DNA of 64,000 nucleotides from Prevotella sp. (GTDB lineage Bacteria > Bacteroidota > Bacteroidia > Bacteroidales > Bacteroidaceae), in NCBI GenBank assembly GCA_017645645.1, contig JAGCOB010000011.1, positions 1 through 64,000 of the forward strand, read 5' to 3'. Of this stretch, positions 41,095 to 49,093 are shown piece after piece. The notes beneath the pieces are model-generated. The model saw only the letters and a list, made by a program, of their open reading frames with translations, was not told the DNA's origin and made no database searches. The stretch's first letter is position 1. Every line of letters starts with the position of its first letter. The position numbers were made by a program, and so were the translations under genes.

Positions 41095-41433
41095 CTAACA
41101 TCTGAAATGTTTTGTTTTCAGATGTTTTATGAAGATATTCAGTAGGGTTCCAGCTCGAGTGTGCTGACATGTAAGGTGTTGACTCTTAAAGACATAAGGA
41201 AACTTGGAACTCATGAGTTCAGGTGTAGTTTCTTTATTGAGTGTCAACGTCGTTTGGCTAAGTGCCTGATAGACTTCTATCCCTCTGACATCCTCTAGGG
41301 TAGTTGTGACAATACATACATCAACCACATTGTCAACCTCTTGTTTTTCTGTAAATAGGTTGACATTGGGCTGTATGCCCAACATCATAAAGATAATGAT
41401 GCTATATATAGTAAGAGTTATTTTTCTATCCAT
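41095..41433 (-). CDS. Small exported or membrane-anchored protein
   Basis: 112 residues with an N-terminal hydrophobic helix (about 6-21) that could be a signal or anchor. I do not recognise the remainder. A promoter supports it: CTTG (41469-41472), 19 bases, TATCTTTG (41442-41449), 8 bases before the ATG. The 3' end overlaps the bidirectional terminator (41097-41130), so the last residues are encoded by hairpin sequence. Confidence 0.55.
   Translation of the reverse strand: MDRKITLTIYSIIIFMMLGIQPNVNLFTEKQEVDNVVDVCIVTTTLEDVRGIEVYQALSQTTLTLNKETTPELMSSKFPYVFKSQHLTCQHTRAGTLLNIFIKHLKTKHFRC
41097..41130. terminator. Bidirectional terminator
   Basis: An 11-bp stem AACATCTGAAA/TTTCAGATGTT (41097-41107, 41116-41126), followed by TTTTAT on the plus strand. 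It closes the XRE gene and overlaps the end of the leftward gene. Confidence 0.8.
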
Positions 41434-41492
41434 TGATTTTGCAAAGATAGCTTTTTTTTTGTAGATTACAAGTTTTTAGCATATTATTTTTC

Positions 41493-41522
41493 GTAACTTT
41501 GCGACAAAAGTCGCGAAGTTAC
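41493..41522. promoter_or_regulatory. Palindrome over a promoter-like box upstream of pyrK
   Basis: GTAACTTTGCGAC (41493-41505) and GTCGCGAAGTTAC (41510-41522) pair at 12 of 13 positions around AAAA. The left arm contains the -7-like TAACTTTG. A second full promoter for pyrK follows 70 bases downstream. The palindrome may be an operator or an RNA hairpin in a longer leader. Confidence 0.55.
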
Positions 41523-41553
41523 TGGCAACTCGGAAATAAAAGAAAAGTTTTTC

Positions 41554-41584
41554 TTTGTATTTCCCTCGTTTTTACGTAACTTTG
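41554..41584 (+). promoter_or_regulatory. Promoter of pyrK-pyrD
   Basis: TTTG (41554-41557), 19 bases, TAACTTTG (41577-41584), about 16-22 bases before the pyrK start codon. Confidence 0.75.
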
Positions 41585-41605
41585 CAAAGTAGAATACGAA
41601 TGCTT

Positions 41606-42379
41606 ATGAAATATATTCTTGATTTGACAGTCAAACAGTCAGAGTGCATCAGTCCTAAACATGTACTTCTTCGTTTGACAGCAGACACCCCCCTTCCAGA
41701 TATGTTGCCAGGGCAGTTTGTCGAGGTGCGTGTGGATGGTTCTGAGACCACATTCCTTCGTCGTCCTATCTCTATTAACTATGTAGATAAGGAGAAAAAC
41801 GAGTTGTGGCTGATGGTAGCTATGATTGGTGACGGTACCCGTCGACTGGGTGAGTTGAAGGTAGGTGATACCATTAATTGTGTATTGCCGTTGGGTAAAG
41901 GTTTTACGATGCCCAAGAAGCCTGTAGAGCGCATCCTGCTGGTTGGTGGAGGTGTGGGTGTTGCTCCGTTGTTGTATATGGGTGCTGAGATGAAGAAAGT
42001 AGGAATAGAGCCGACCTTTCTCTTGGGAGCCCGTACTCATGCCGATTTGTTGGAACTTGACCTGTTCCGCCAGTATGGACGTGTATTTGTTACTACGGAA
42101 GACGGCTCGGAGGGTGAGAAAGGCTTTGTGACCAATCATTCCGTCTTGCAGAAAGAGCATTTTGACCGTATTGCCACCTGTGGACCTAAGCCGATGATGG
42201 TAGCTGTGGCACATTATGCCCGTCAGGCAGACATAGAGTGTGAGGCATCTTTGGAGAACATGATGGCATGTGGTTTGGGAGCCTGTCTGTGTTGTGTGGA
42301 GAAAACCACGAAGGGTAACCTCTGTGTATGTAAGGAAGGACCAGTATTTAACGTAAAACAGTTGTTATGGCAGATTTAA
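41606..42379 (+). CDS. pyrK: Dihydroorotate dehydrogenase B, electron-transfer subunit
   Basis: 257 residues. PyrK carries FAD and a [2Fe-2S] cluster and passes electrons from PyrD to NAD+. The FAD-binding RRPISIN, the NAD-site region [12 protein letters not shown], and the C-terminal cluster cysteines CGLGACLCC...C are present. The start MKYILDL at 41606 fits the promoter; ATG 41600 is equally possible, while the frame extending to 41555 contains the promoter. It overlaps pyrD by 13 bases, as expected for a heterotetrameric enzyme. Confidence 0.93.
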   Translation: MKYILDLTVKQSECISPKHVLLRLTADTPLPDMLPGQFVEVRVDGSETTFLRRPISINYVDKEKNELWLMVAMIGDGTRRLGELKVGDTINCVLPLGKGFTMPKKPVERILLVGGGVGVAPLLYMGAEMKKVGIEPTFLLGARTHADLLELDLFRQYGRVFVTTEDGSEGEKGFVTNHSVLQKEHFDRIATCGPKPMMVAVAHYARQADIECEASLENMMACGLGACLCCVEKTTKGNLCVCKEGPVFNVKQLLWQI

Positions 42380-43275
42380 GTGTCAAGATAGGTCGTCTGT
42401 CCCTGAAGAATCCAGTGATGACGGCATCAGGAACCTTCGGATATGGTTTGGAGTTTGCGGACTTTATCCCCCTGGATGGTTTGGGAGGTATCATCGTGAA
42501 GGGCACGACCCTGAAACCCCGTGAGGGTAATGACTATCCCCGTATGGCGGAGACTTCTCAGGGAATGCTTAATTGTGTGGGACTCCAGAACAAGGGTGTT
42601 GACTATTTCTGTGAGCATATCTATCCGCAGATTAAGGATATCGATACGAATATGATTGTCAATGTCAGTGGTTCATCCCCGGAAGACTATGCCGAGTGTG
42701 CTGCCCGTATTGACGCGTTGGAAAAGATTCCTGCAATAGAGCTTAATATCTCCTGTCCTAATGTGAAAGACGGAGGGATGGCATTTGGGGTGACCTGTGC
42801 AGGGGCAGAGAGTGTGGTGAAGGCTGTCCGTGAGCGTTATCACAAGATGTTGATAGTCAAGCTCTCACCCAATGTGACGAATATTGCTGAGATAGCCCGT
42901 TCCTGTGAGGCGCAGGGTGCTGACAGTGTATCCCTCATCAATACACTGATGGGAATGGCGATAGATATCGAGAAACGGCGTACGGTTTTGAGTATCAATA
43001 CAGGAGGGCTGAGTGGTCCTGCCATCAAACCCGTTGCCTTGCGCATGGTATGGCAAGTGGCAAAAGCCGTGAAGATACCTGTTGTGGGCTTAGGTGGTAT
43101 TATGAATGCGAGGGATGCCATCGAATTCTTTATGGCAGGGGCCACGGCGATAGAGATAGGTACGGCAAATTTCATCGATCCTGCTGTGACAATCAAAGTA
43201 CGTGATGGTATTAACGAGTGGCTTGATAGTCATGGATGTCGTTCTATTACGGAGATTATTGGCTGTTTGGGATAA
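42367..43275 (+). CDS. pyrD: Dihydroorotate dehydrogenase B, catalytic subunit
   Basis: 302 residues. Oxidises dihydroorotate to orotate in pyrimidine synthesis, with FMN in a TIM barrel. Markers: [13 protein letters not shown], the catalytic-loop Cys in [13 protein letters not shown], and [16 protein letters not shown]. The companion PyrK identifies the class 1B, NAD-linked form. Its stop codon overlaps the 3' end of a candidate antisense-strand small RNA. Confidence 0.95.
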   Translation: MADLSVKIGRLSLKNPVMTASGTFGYGLEFADFIPLDGLGGIIVKGTTLKPREGNDYPRMAETSQGMLNCVGLQNKGVDYFCEHIYPQIKDIDTNMIVNVSGSSPEDYAECAARIDALEKIPAIELNISCPNVKDGGMAFGVTCAGAESVVKAVRERYHKMLIVKLSPNVTNIAEIARSCEAQGADSVSLINTLMGMAIDIEKRRTVLSINTGGLSGPAIKPVALRMVWQVAKAVKIPVVGLGGIMNARDAIEFFMAGATAIEIGTANFIDPAVTIKVRDGINEWLDSHGCRSITEIIGCLG

Positions 43276-43372
43276 AAATTTGAGAGCGGTCATTTGACCG
43301 CTCTCAACCAACACAAAAACTAAACTAGACTTAACTAAAGCATATCGGGATTTTCACAAACCCTCAGATAGC
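43274..43372 (-). ncRNA. Candidate small RNA with promoter and terminator
   Basis: On the minus strand a consensus promoter (43378-43408) is followed after about 65 bases by a perfect 13-bp hairpin (43280-43292 with 43295-43307) and a run of T (ATTTTTATC). The predicted transcript is about 99 bases and has no ORF longer than 8 codons. The hairpin has a T run only on the minus strand; on the plus side, after pyrD, there is none, so it belongs to this transcript first. It may pair with other mRNAs; no target is evident. Confidence 0.6.
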
Positions 43373-43377
43373 AATTG

Positions 43378-43408
43378 CAAAGATAGTACAAATATTTTGA
43401 ACGACAAA
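43378..43408 (-). promoter_or_regulatory. Promoter of the candidate small RNA
   Basis: TTTG (43405-43408), 19 bases, TATCTTTG (43378-43385) on the minus strand, in the gap between the pyrD and aroC stop codons where no gene start exists. Confidence 0.75.
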
Positions 43409-43447
43409 GGTTTTTGCGATTTTTTTTTGTATTTTGATGCGAAACCT

Positions 43448-44524
43448 TTATATTTTTGTCGTTTTATTCAACAAATAATAATCCAAGATGGTCATTGCCG
43501 CCATGGATTCTACTACAGGAACGGCACGAGGCAGTACACATGGATCATGACGTCCTTTTGCCGTCAGTTTAGTGGTATTGCCTTGGATGTCAACGGTATC
43601 TTGTTCACGGAGTAGGGTAGCCACCGGTTTGAAAGCCACACGGAAGTAGATGTCCTGTCCGTTACTGATGCCCCCCTGTATACCTCCGCTATGGTTGGTA
43701 AGTGTTGAGACCAGTCCGTTGTGATTTACAAAGACATCATTCTGCTCAGAGCCGCGAGCTGTCACACCGTCGAAGCCTTCTCCGTATTCAAAGCCTTTCA
43801 CGGCATTGATACTGAGCATGGCGGAGCCTAAGGCAGCATGCAGCTTTCCGAACTCCGGGTCTCCCAGTCCTGCAGGACAGCCTTTCACCACACCAGTGAT
43901 GACTCCCCCGATGGTGTCTCCTTCCGTCCTTAGTTGGGTGATCAGTTGTATCATCTCAGCAGCCTTCACAGGGTCAGGACAGCGTACAATATTCGTCTCC
44001 GTCAATGAGAGGTCATATTTCCGATAGTCGCGGTCCAGACGGATATCCCCCACTTGTGAGGTATAGGCATAAATCTGTATGCCTACCTTTCGGAGAGCCA
44101 GTTTGGCAAGGGCTCCAGCCACCACACGGCTGATGGTGATGCGTGCAGAAGACCTGCCGCCTCCCCGATGGTCCCGATGTCCATATTTATAAAAATAGGT
44201 GTAGTCAGCATGGGAGGGACGGAACAGTTGGCGCATATTCTCATAGTCCTGGGAGTGCTGGTTGGTATTACGCACGATGAAACCGATAGGGCATCCCGTG
44301 CTACGTCCTTCAAATACACCACTGAGTAGTTCCACGACATCCCCTTCCTGTCTGCTTGTCGTAATACTGCTCTGTCCCGGGCGGCGACGGTTCAGTTCAC
44401 TCTGAATGAAATCCACGTCGATCTCGATATCGGCGGGCATGCCGTCCACGACACCACCAATGGCCTCACCATGGCTCTCCCCGAATGTCGTCAGTGTGAA
44501 TATGTTGCCGAAAGTATTCCTCAT
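43448..44524 (-). CDS. aroC: Chorismate synthase
   Basis: 358 residues. Converts EPSP to chorismate, the last common step of aromatic synthesis, using reduced FMN. Family signatures: [57 protein letters not shown] and [18 protein letters not shown]. It lies 65 bases after the slyD-like gene on the same strand, separated by an octamer repeat. Confidence 0.97.
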   Translation of the reverse strand: MRNTFGNIFTLTTFGESHGEAIGGVVDGMPADIEIDVDFIQSELNRRRPGQSSITTSRQEGDVVELLSGVFEGRSTGCPIGFIVRNTNQHSQDYENMRQLFRPSHADYTYFYKYGHRDHRGGGRSSARITISRVVAGALAKLALRKVGIQIYAYTSQVGDIRLDRDYRKYDLSLTETNIVRCPDPVKAAEMIQLITQLRTEGDTIGGVITGVVKGCPAGLGDPEFGKLHAALGSAMLSINAVKGFEYGEGFDGVTARGSEQNDVFVNHNGLVSTLTNHSGGIQGGISNGQDIYFRVAFKPVATLLREQDTVDIQGNTTKLTAKGRHDPCVLPRAVPVVESMAAMTILDYYLLNKTTKI

Positions 44525-44529
44525 ATTGT

Positions 44530-44577
44530 ATCGTAATACCGTTATATCGTAATACCGTAATACCGTTATACTGTAAT
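44530..44577. repeat. Octamer repeat ACCGTAAT type, six units
   Basis: ATCGTAAT, ACCGTTAT, ATCGTAAT, ACCGTAAT, ACCGTTAT, ACTGTAAT between the aroC start and the slyD-like stop. Related in sequence to the ATAACGTA array at 35239. Confidence 0.9.
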
Positions 44578-44589
44578 ATCGTCCGAATA

Positions 44590-45177
44590 TTAGTGGCAGT
44601 GACCGCAGCCACAGCCATCATCGCAATGGTCAAGGTCATGATGGCATCCGCCTCCGCAACTTTCGCATCCGCCTCCGCATCCGCCGCTCATACGGTTTAT
44701 CATGCCTTGGATTTCCTCGTTGGTTGCTTCGCGGTTTTCCAGTACCTTACCCTTGAAGTGCAGGGTCTCGCCTGCCAATGGGTGATTCAGGTCTACCTTC
44801 ACTTTCTCTTCGCCAACCTCCACAATCTTGCCGTAGAAGCGGTTGCCGTCCTCGTTCTGCAGGGGGACGATGGCATCCGCGTAGATATGCTCATGGTCGA
44901 AATGACCGTTGATGCTGAAAATCTCACGGTCCAGTTCTATCACATGGTCCAGGTCATAGTCGCCATATGCCTCTTCCTTTGTCAGTGAGAACTCAAAATT
45001 ATCGCCCTGAGGCACGTCTGCAAGTTTCTGTTCGAAGGCATCCAGTGCGAAACCGAAACCGCTGATGAAGTGGAAAGGCTGCTCGGCAGGTGCCTCTTCC
45101 ACCATCTCTCTGCCATTATCCCCATCTACATACAGACGGTAGCTTACGGCAATGTATTTATTAGGATTATTGCTCAT
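44590..45177 (-). CDS. SlyD-like FKBP-type peptidyl-prolyl isomerase
   Basis: 195 residues: FKBP domain with the SlyD insert-in-flap layout ([42 protein letters not shown]), then a metal-binding tail of His, Cys, Gly and Asp (about 165-195: [18 protein letters not shown] and onward). In E. coli SlyD such a tail binds nickel and helps hydrogenase maturation. Here metal storage or delivery is inferred. Promoter: TTTG (45233-45236), 20 bases, TACCTTCG (45205-45212). Confidence 0.92.
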   Translation of the reverse strand: MSNNPNKYIAVSYRLYVDGDNGREMVEEAPAEQPFHFISGFGFALDAFEQKLADVPQGDNFEFSLTKEEAYGDYDLDHVIELDREIFSINGHFDHEHIYADAIVPLQNEDGNRFYGKIVEVGEEKVKVDLNHPLAGETLHFKGKVLENREATNEEIQGMINRMSGGCGGGCESCGGGCHHDLDHCDDGCGCGHCH

Positions 45178-45204
45178 AGTCTGTCTAATTTTACAATTTG
45201 GCTG

Positions 45205-45236
45205 CGAAGGTACAAATTTATTTTGAAATAGGCAAA
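45205..45236 (-). promoter_or_regulatory. Promoter of the slyD-like gene
   Basis: TTTG (45233-45236), 20 bases, TACCTTCG (45205-45212) on the minus strand; 27 bases from the -7 box to the ATG. Confidence 0.7.
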
Positions 45237-45294
45237 TGTTTTTTTGACGGAGGTCAAGAAAAGGGGCTGTTTCCGCACACAGGACCCTAAAATG

Positions 45295-45326
45295 TTTGGA
45301 ACATATCGAAATTCGCCGTACCTTTG
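45295..45326 (+). promoter_or_regulatory. Promoter of the 45491 gene
   Basis: TTTG (45295-45298), 20 bases, TACCTTTG (45319-45326). The start is about 160 bases before the ATG. Confidence 0.75.
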
Positions 45327-45332
45327 CATCGT

Positions 45333-45490
45333 CAATCAGAGAAATCTGGGCGACTAAGGATAATTGAGCTTTGCCCGTTAAACGGGAAAGCAGCGTAAGC
45401 CAAAAGGGCTACGCAACAGGATAACATATTAATAAGGTAAGGGCAGAATTGACACAACTGCTCTGAGTAAAGAAAAGAAAGGGTAACGAA
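45333..45490 (+). promoter_or_regulatory. Long structured 5' leader
   Basis: About 158 bases with three consecutive hairpins: GCTTTGCCCG/CGGGAAAGC (45368-45391, one bulged G), GCGTAAGCC/GGCTACGC (45393-45414, one bulged A), and GGGCAG/CTGCTC (45441-45463). Most leaders in this window are under 40 bases, so this one stands out. It may be a riboswitch, a thermosensor or a stabilising structure. I cannot match it to a known class. Confidence 0.55.
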
Positions 45491-45850
45491 ATGAAAAGAT
45501 TGTTTTTAACTGTAGTAGCTATGTTGAGCATGACGCTCACATTTGCAGGCAATGAGAACATGAACAGTGTGAACAACGCAGAGGCTTACAACCTGAGCGT
45601 GAACATGGGTCAGTTAAGCAAGGCTCTCGCTCTTGCTGACGACCAGAAAGAGGCTGTGGCAGAGATCCACAAGACATTCTGTGCCGAGATGATGTTCGCC
45701 ACTCAGTATGGCAACGAGGAGCGTGAGGCTCGCATGAACGCAGCCATCAAGAAGGACCTGGGCTTTATGAACTATGTTCTGAATCCCGACCAGTACAGAA
45801 AGTACGTGCGGTTGCTTAATATTACCATGGCAAACCGTGGTCTGAAATAA
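45491..45850 (+). CDS. Small secreted helical protein, unknown function
   Basis: 119 residues: signal peptide (about 1-19, cleavage after TFA), then three predicted helices rich in Ala, Glu, Met and Asn (LSVNMGQLSKALALADDQKE, EEREARMNAAIKKDLGFMNY, PDQYRKYVRLLNITMANRGL). The size and helical pattern recall CpxP/Spy-type periplasmic proteins, but the LTxxQ motif is absent, so this is only a resemblance. It has its own promoter, a structured leader and a strong terminator. Confidence 0.7.
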   Translation: MKRLFLTVVAMLSMTLTFAGNENMNSVNNAEAYNLSVNMGQLSKALALADDQKEAVAEIHKTFCAEMMFATQYGNEEREARMNAAIKKDLGFMNYVLNPDQYRKYVRLLNITMANRGLK

Positions 45851-45886
45851 AAGAAGTAGTAATAAGAAAAAGAATTGAAAGGAATT

Positions 45887-45920
45887 TCGGGCAAAGTTTT
45901 GTACTTTGCCCGATTTTTTT
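45887..45920 (+). terminator. Terminator of the 45491 gene
   Basis: An 11-bp stem TCGGGCAAAGT/ACTTTGCCCGA (45887-45897, 45903-45913) and a T run. Its loop contains TTTG (45898-45901), which is 19 bases from the -7 box TATTTTTG (45921-45928) of the next gene, so terminator and promoter share sequence. Confidence 0.88.
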
Positions 45921-45955
45921 TATTTTTGCAGACAGAAAACTAACAACCGAATGAT

Positions 45956-46852
45956 ATGAAACATGTAAAATCAATTCTTTTGGCACTCGTCGCACTGATT
46001 CTGGTCAGTTGCGGAACGACCAAGACGGTGCCCATCACAGGTCGTAAGCAGAACCTGGTGGTGAGCGATGGTGAAATGCTGAGTCTTGCGACACAGCAGT
46101 ATACTGATTATATGAAGACTGCCAAGCCTTCGACGAACCAGGCGAATACCGCCATGGTGAAAAGGGTGGGGCAGCGACTGGCTAACGCCGTGGAGACCTA
46201 CCTGAGGAATAATGGTATGGCTGAGGATATACAGTATTATAAGTGGCAGTTTAACTTGGTACAGGACCAGAATGTGAATGCCTGGTGTATGCCTGGTGGA
46301 CTGATCTGCGTCTTTGAGGGCTTGCTGCCTGTGACACAGGACGAACCGTCGCTGGCTATCGTCTTGGGACATGAGATTGCCCATGCCGTTGCCCGGCACT
46401 CTGCAGAACAGTATAGTACGCAGTATCGTCAGCAGTATGGCTTGCAGATTGGCTCTGCCGTAGCAGGGGTCTTGGGGGCCAGCAGCACTGCCGTGTCAGC
46501 AGGTCAGACGATACTCTCATCAGGTCTGCAGTTGCAGAACCTGCACTATTCTCGCAAGCATGAGAGCGAGGCAGACCATCTGGGTCTTATCTTTGCCGCC
46601 ATGGCAGGTTATGATCCGCAGGTGGCCGTCAGCTTCTGGCAACGTATGGCGGCAGCCAGTTCTAATAAGAAGACTTCGGAGTTCCTGAGCAGTCACCCGT
46701 CGGACGAGACCCGTATCAAACAGATCCAGGGCTGGATGCCTGAGGCACAGAAGTACTATAAGCCTACAGGAACTGCGACAACGAATTCCAAGAGCACGAC
46801 AACCACTCCCAAGACCACAAAAACAATCAAGATTTCATCTAAAAAGAAGTAA
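45956..46852 (+). CDS. M48-family metallopeptidase lipoprotein
   Basis: 298 residues. Lipobox LVSCG (Cys about 20). The zinc protease motif HEIAH (about 139-143) and the third-ligand region SRKHESEADHLG fit the LoiP/YcaL/BepA-like M48 proteins, which act in outer-membrane quality control. A VNAWCMPGG motif precedes them. The C terminus (about 265-298) is a Thr/Lys/Ser-rich tail. It is 3 bases from the C1 peptidase gene, so both are likely made together. Confidence 0.92.
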   Translation: MKHVKSILLALVALILVSCGTTKTVPITGRKQNLVVSDGEMLSLATQQYTDYMKTAKPSTNQANTAMVKRVGQRLANAVETYLRNNGMAEDIQYYKWQFNLVQDQNVNAWCMPGGLICVFEGLLPVTQDEPSLAIVLGHEIAHAVARHSAEQYSTQYRQQYGLQIGSAVAGVLGASSTAVSAGQTILSSGLQLQNLHYSRKHESEADHLGLIFAAMAGYDPQVAVSFWQRMAAASSNKKTSEFLSSHPSDETRIKQIQGWMPEAQKYYKPTGTATTNSKSTTTTPKTTKTIKISSKKK

Positions 46853-46855
46853 GAT

Positions 46856-48253
46856 ATGAGAAAGACCCTGATGCTCTTGTCAGCGGCTTATGCCCTGACG
46901 ATGACGGCACAGACAGCTGGTGGCGGCATCTCTGAGCAGATGTTGCAGCAGATGGAGCGGCAGTATGCTGCCCAGCCGGCTAATAAGGCGTTGCGTAATG
47001 CCATTGCCTCGAATGCGATAGACAACCTGACAAAGAACCAGGAGAATGCTGGTGAGTTGGATACCTATTTCAGTATTGACACGAAGAAGCAGTCGATTCA
47101 CGACCAGAAGTCGAGTGGACGCTGCTGGATGTTCAGCGGACTCAACGTGCTGCGTGCCAATTTCGCCAAGCGTACCGATTCGCTGACAGTAGAGTATTCC
47201 CAGGCCTATCTGTTCTTCTATGACCAGTTGGAGAAGGCCAACCTCTTCCTGCAAGGGGTCATCGATACCGCCAAGGAACCGATTGATGCCCAGCGGGTGC
47301 AGTTCTTCTTCAAGAGTCCGATAGGCGACGGCGGCACGTTCTGCGGTGTCTCCGACCTGGCGGAGAAATACGGACTGGTGCCGATGGCTGTACAGCCTGA
47401 GACCTTCTCGGCGGAGAGCACTTCCCGTATGGCAGCTATCATCAAGTCGAAACTCCGTGAGTATGGCTTGCAACTGCGCCAGATGGTGGCTGACGGCAAG
47501 AAACCTGCGGATATCCAGAAAGCAAAGGAAAAAGCACTGAGTCAGATATACGGAATGCTTGCCTTGACCTTGGGAGAGCCTGTGAAGGAGTTCACCTATG
47601 CCTTCAAGGATAAGAACGGCAAGCAACTGACAACGGCCAAACGCTATACGCCGAAGTCGTTCTATGAGGAAACGGTGGGCGGACCTCTCAACGGCACGTT
47701 CATCATGGTGATGAACGACCCCCGCCGTCCATATTACAAGACTTTCGAGGTGGAGTACGATCGTCATACCTATGACGGACATAACTGGAAATATCTCAAT
47801 CTGCCGATGGATGATATTGAGCAACTCGCCATCGCCTCCCTGAAGGATGGTCGCAAACTCTATTCCAGCTATGACGTGGGCAAGCAACTCGACCGTAAGC
47901 GCGGCTATGCTGATACGGAGAACTTCGACTACGGCTCCCTGTTCAATACGACTTTCGGCATGACGAAGGCAGAGCGTATCAGCACGTTCGACAGCGGTTC
48001 TACCCATGCGATGACCCTCACGGCCGTCGACCTCGATGCCAACGGTAAGGCTTCCAAGTGGAAAGTGGAGAACTCATGGGGTGCCTCGTGGGGACAACAG
48101 GGCTGCCTGATTATGACGGACCGCTGGTTCCGCGAGTATATGTTCCGCCTCGTTGTCGACAAGAAATATGTCTCCGACAAACTCCTGAAGGACTTCGAGC
48201 AGAAGCCTGTCATGGTGATGCCGGAGGATCCGCTGTTCCAGGAGGACCGCTAA
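46856..48253 (+). CDS. Exported C1-family aminopeptidase (PepC / bleomycin hydrolase type)
   Basis: 465 residues with signal peptide (about 1-19). The papain-like triad is placed by DQKSSGRCWMFSGLN (Cys about 89), SGSTHAMTLTAVD (His) and KVENSWGASWG (Asn). PepC/bleomycin hydrolase enzymes are normally cytosolic hexamers; Bacteroidales versions are often exported, as here. The gene is flanked by an M48 protease and an unknown secreted protein (3-base gap each), forming an envelope-peptidase operon. Confidence 0.92.
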   Translation: MRKTLMLLSAAYALTMTAQTAGGGISEQMLQQMERQYAAQPANKALRNAIASNAIDNLTKNQENAGELDTYFSIDTKKQSIHDQKSSGRCWMFSGLNVLRANFAKRTDSLTVEYSQAYLFFYDQLEKANLFLQGVIDTAKEPIDAQRVQFFFKSPIGDGGTFCGVSDLAEKYGLVPMAVQPETFSAESTSRMAAIIKSKLREYGLQLRQMVADGKKPADIQKAKEKALSQIYGMLALTLGEPVKEFTYAFKDKNGKQLTTAKRYTPKSFYEETVGGPLNGTFIMVMNDPRRPYYKTFEVEYDRHTYDGHNWKYLNLPMDDIEQLAIASLKDGRKLYSSYDVGKQLDRKRGYADTENFDYGSLFNTTFGMTKAERISTFDSGSTHAMTLTAVDLDANGKASKWKVENSWGASWGQQGCLIMTDRWFREYMFRLVVDKKYVSDKLLKDFEQKPVMVMPEDPLFQEDR

Positions 48254-48256
48254 GGA

Positions 48257-49072
48257 ATGAAACAATTGATGATTCTTTGTCTCATAGCCCTGTTGCCTGT
48301 AAGCAGCAGGGCTCAAGAGGATGAAGACATCTATGCTACGCAGGATCTCAATGAAGTAGTGATTTTGGCAGACGGTCAGACATTTGAGGAGTATCTGGTG
48401 AAGCAGGTGCTGGAGAATGCCAAACCGCTGAAGAAACGCGTACAGACCTTGCATTATGCTGTTACATGTAAAATGGAAAAGGACTTGGACCTAAAACAGA
48501 TGTCCAATCGCCGCACTATCACCTTTGCAGCGCGACTTGCAGGCTACGGACAGATCTTGTCGGCACTCATGGAACATCAGGTCTTTGGTATCACGATGGC
48601 TGAGGATGTACTATTTAACAAAGGCAGGATCAAGACATCCAACGTGCGTATGGTAGAGATGAAGCAAGAGCTGACAGCAAAGCAGGTAAAGTCATTTCTG
48701 AAACACGACGGCATCATGAGTTCCAACGTATATGACAAGTTCTATGAGAAGGTACGTGACAAGGCAAAGGAACTGAAGAAGAAATACCGGAAGAAGCAGG
48801 AGACGGGTATGAAATACATAGGCAGTTACACCTCGGGCAATAGGACGATATACAGGGTAAAACTGGACAATATGCAGATACATATCGTTGACGACTGCTG
48901 GCAGATTAAGAGGATAGATTATACGGAGGGACAGAACAAGATGCATTTTGAGTTCAGTGAAATAAGACCAGACCTGTTCCTGCTCTCAAAAGGCAATGCC
49001 AAAATATATCCAGACCGGAAGAAATGGCCTAACGGCTATATCGCCCTGCAAATGACATATACGTATAAGTAA
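48257..49072 (+). CDS. Secreted protein of unknown function
   Basis: 271 residues with signal peptide (about 1-19, cleavage after SRA). The early segment DLNEVVILADGQTFEEYLVK resembles the region after the CarboxypepD_reg domain in surface proteins (compare the protein at 12474), but that domain itself is missing. The rest contains a basic helical part (about 150-180) and a beta-rich end (GNRTIYRVKLDNMQIHIVDD). No catalytic motif is visible. It is 3 bases after the C1 peptidase gene and 21 bases before the phosphatase gene. Confidence 0.65.
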   Translation: MKQLMILCLIALLPVSSRAQEDEDIYATQDLNEVVILADGQTFEEYLVKQVLENAKPLKKRVQTLHYAVTCKMEKDLDLKQMSNRRTITFAARLAGYGQILSALMEHQVFGITMAEDVLFNKGRIKTSNVRMVEMKQELTAKQVKSFLKHDGIMSSNVYDKFYEKVRDKAKELKKKYRKKQETGMKYIGSYTSGNRTIYRVKLDNMQIHIVDDCWQIKRIDYTEGQNKMHFEFSEIRPDLFLLSKGNAKIYPDRKKWPNGYIALQMTYTYK

Positions 49073-49093
49073 GAAACTTTAAGCCAAACCATT

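Noticed and set aside
45333-45490. Identification of the leader as a TPP, cobalamin or SAM riboswitch
   Set aside because: The conserved core sequences of those classes are absent; I report only a structured leader.
46880-48007. 375-codon open frame on the minus strand
   Set aside because: Antisense to the C1 peptidase gene, Arg/His-rich with no recognisable motif; a mirror frame.
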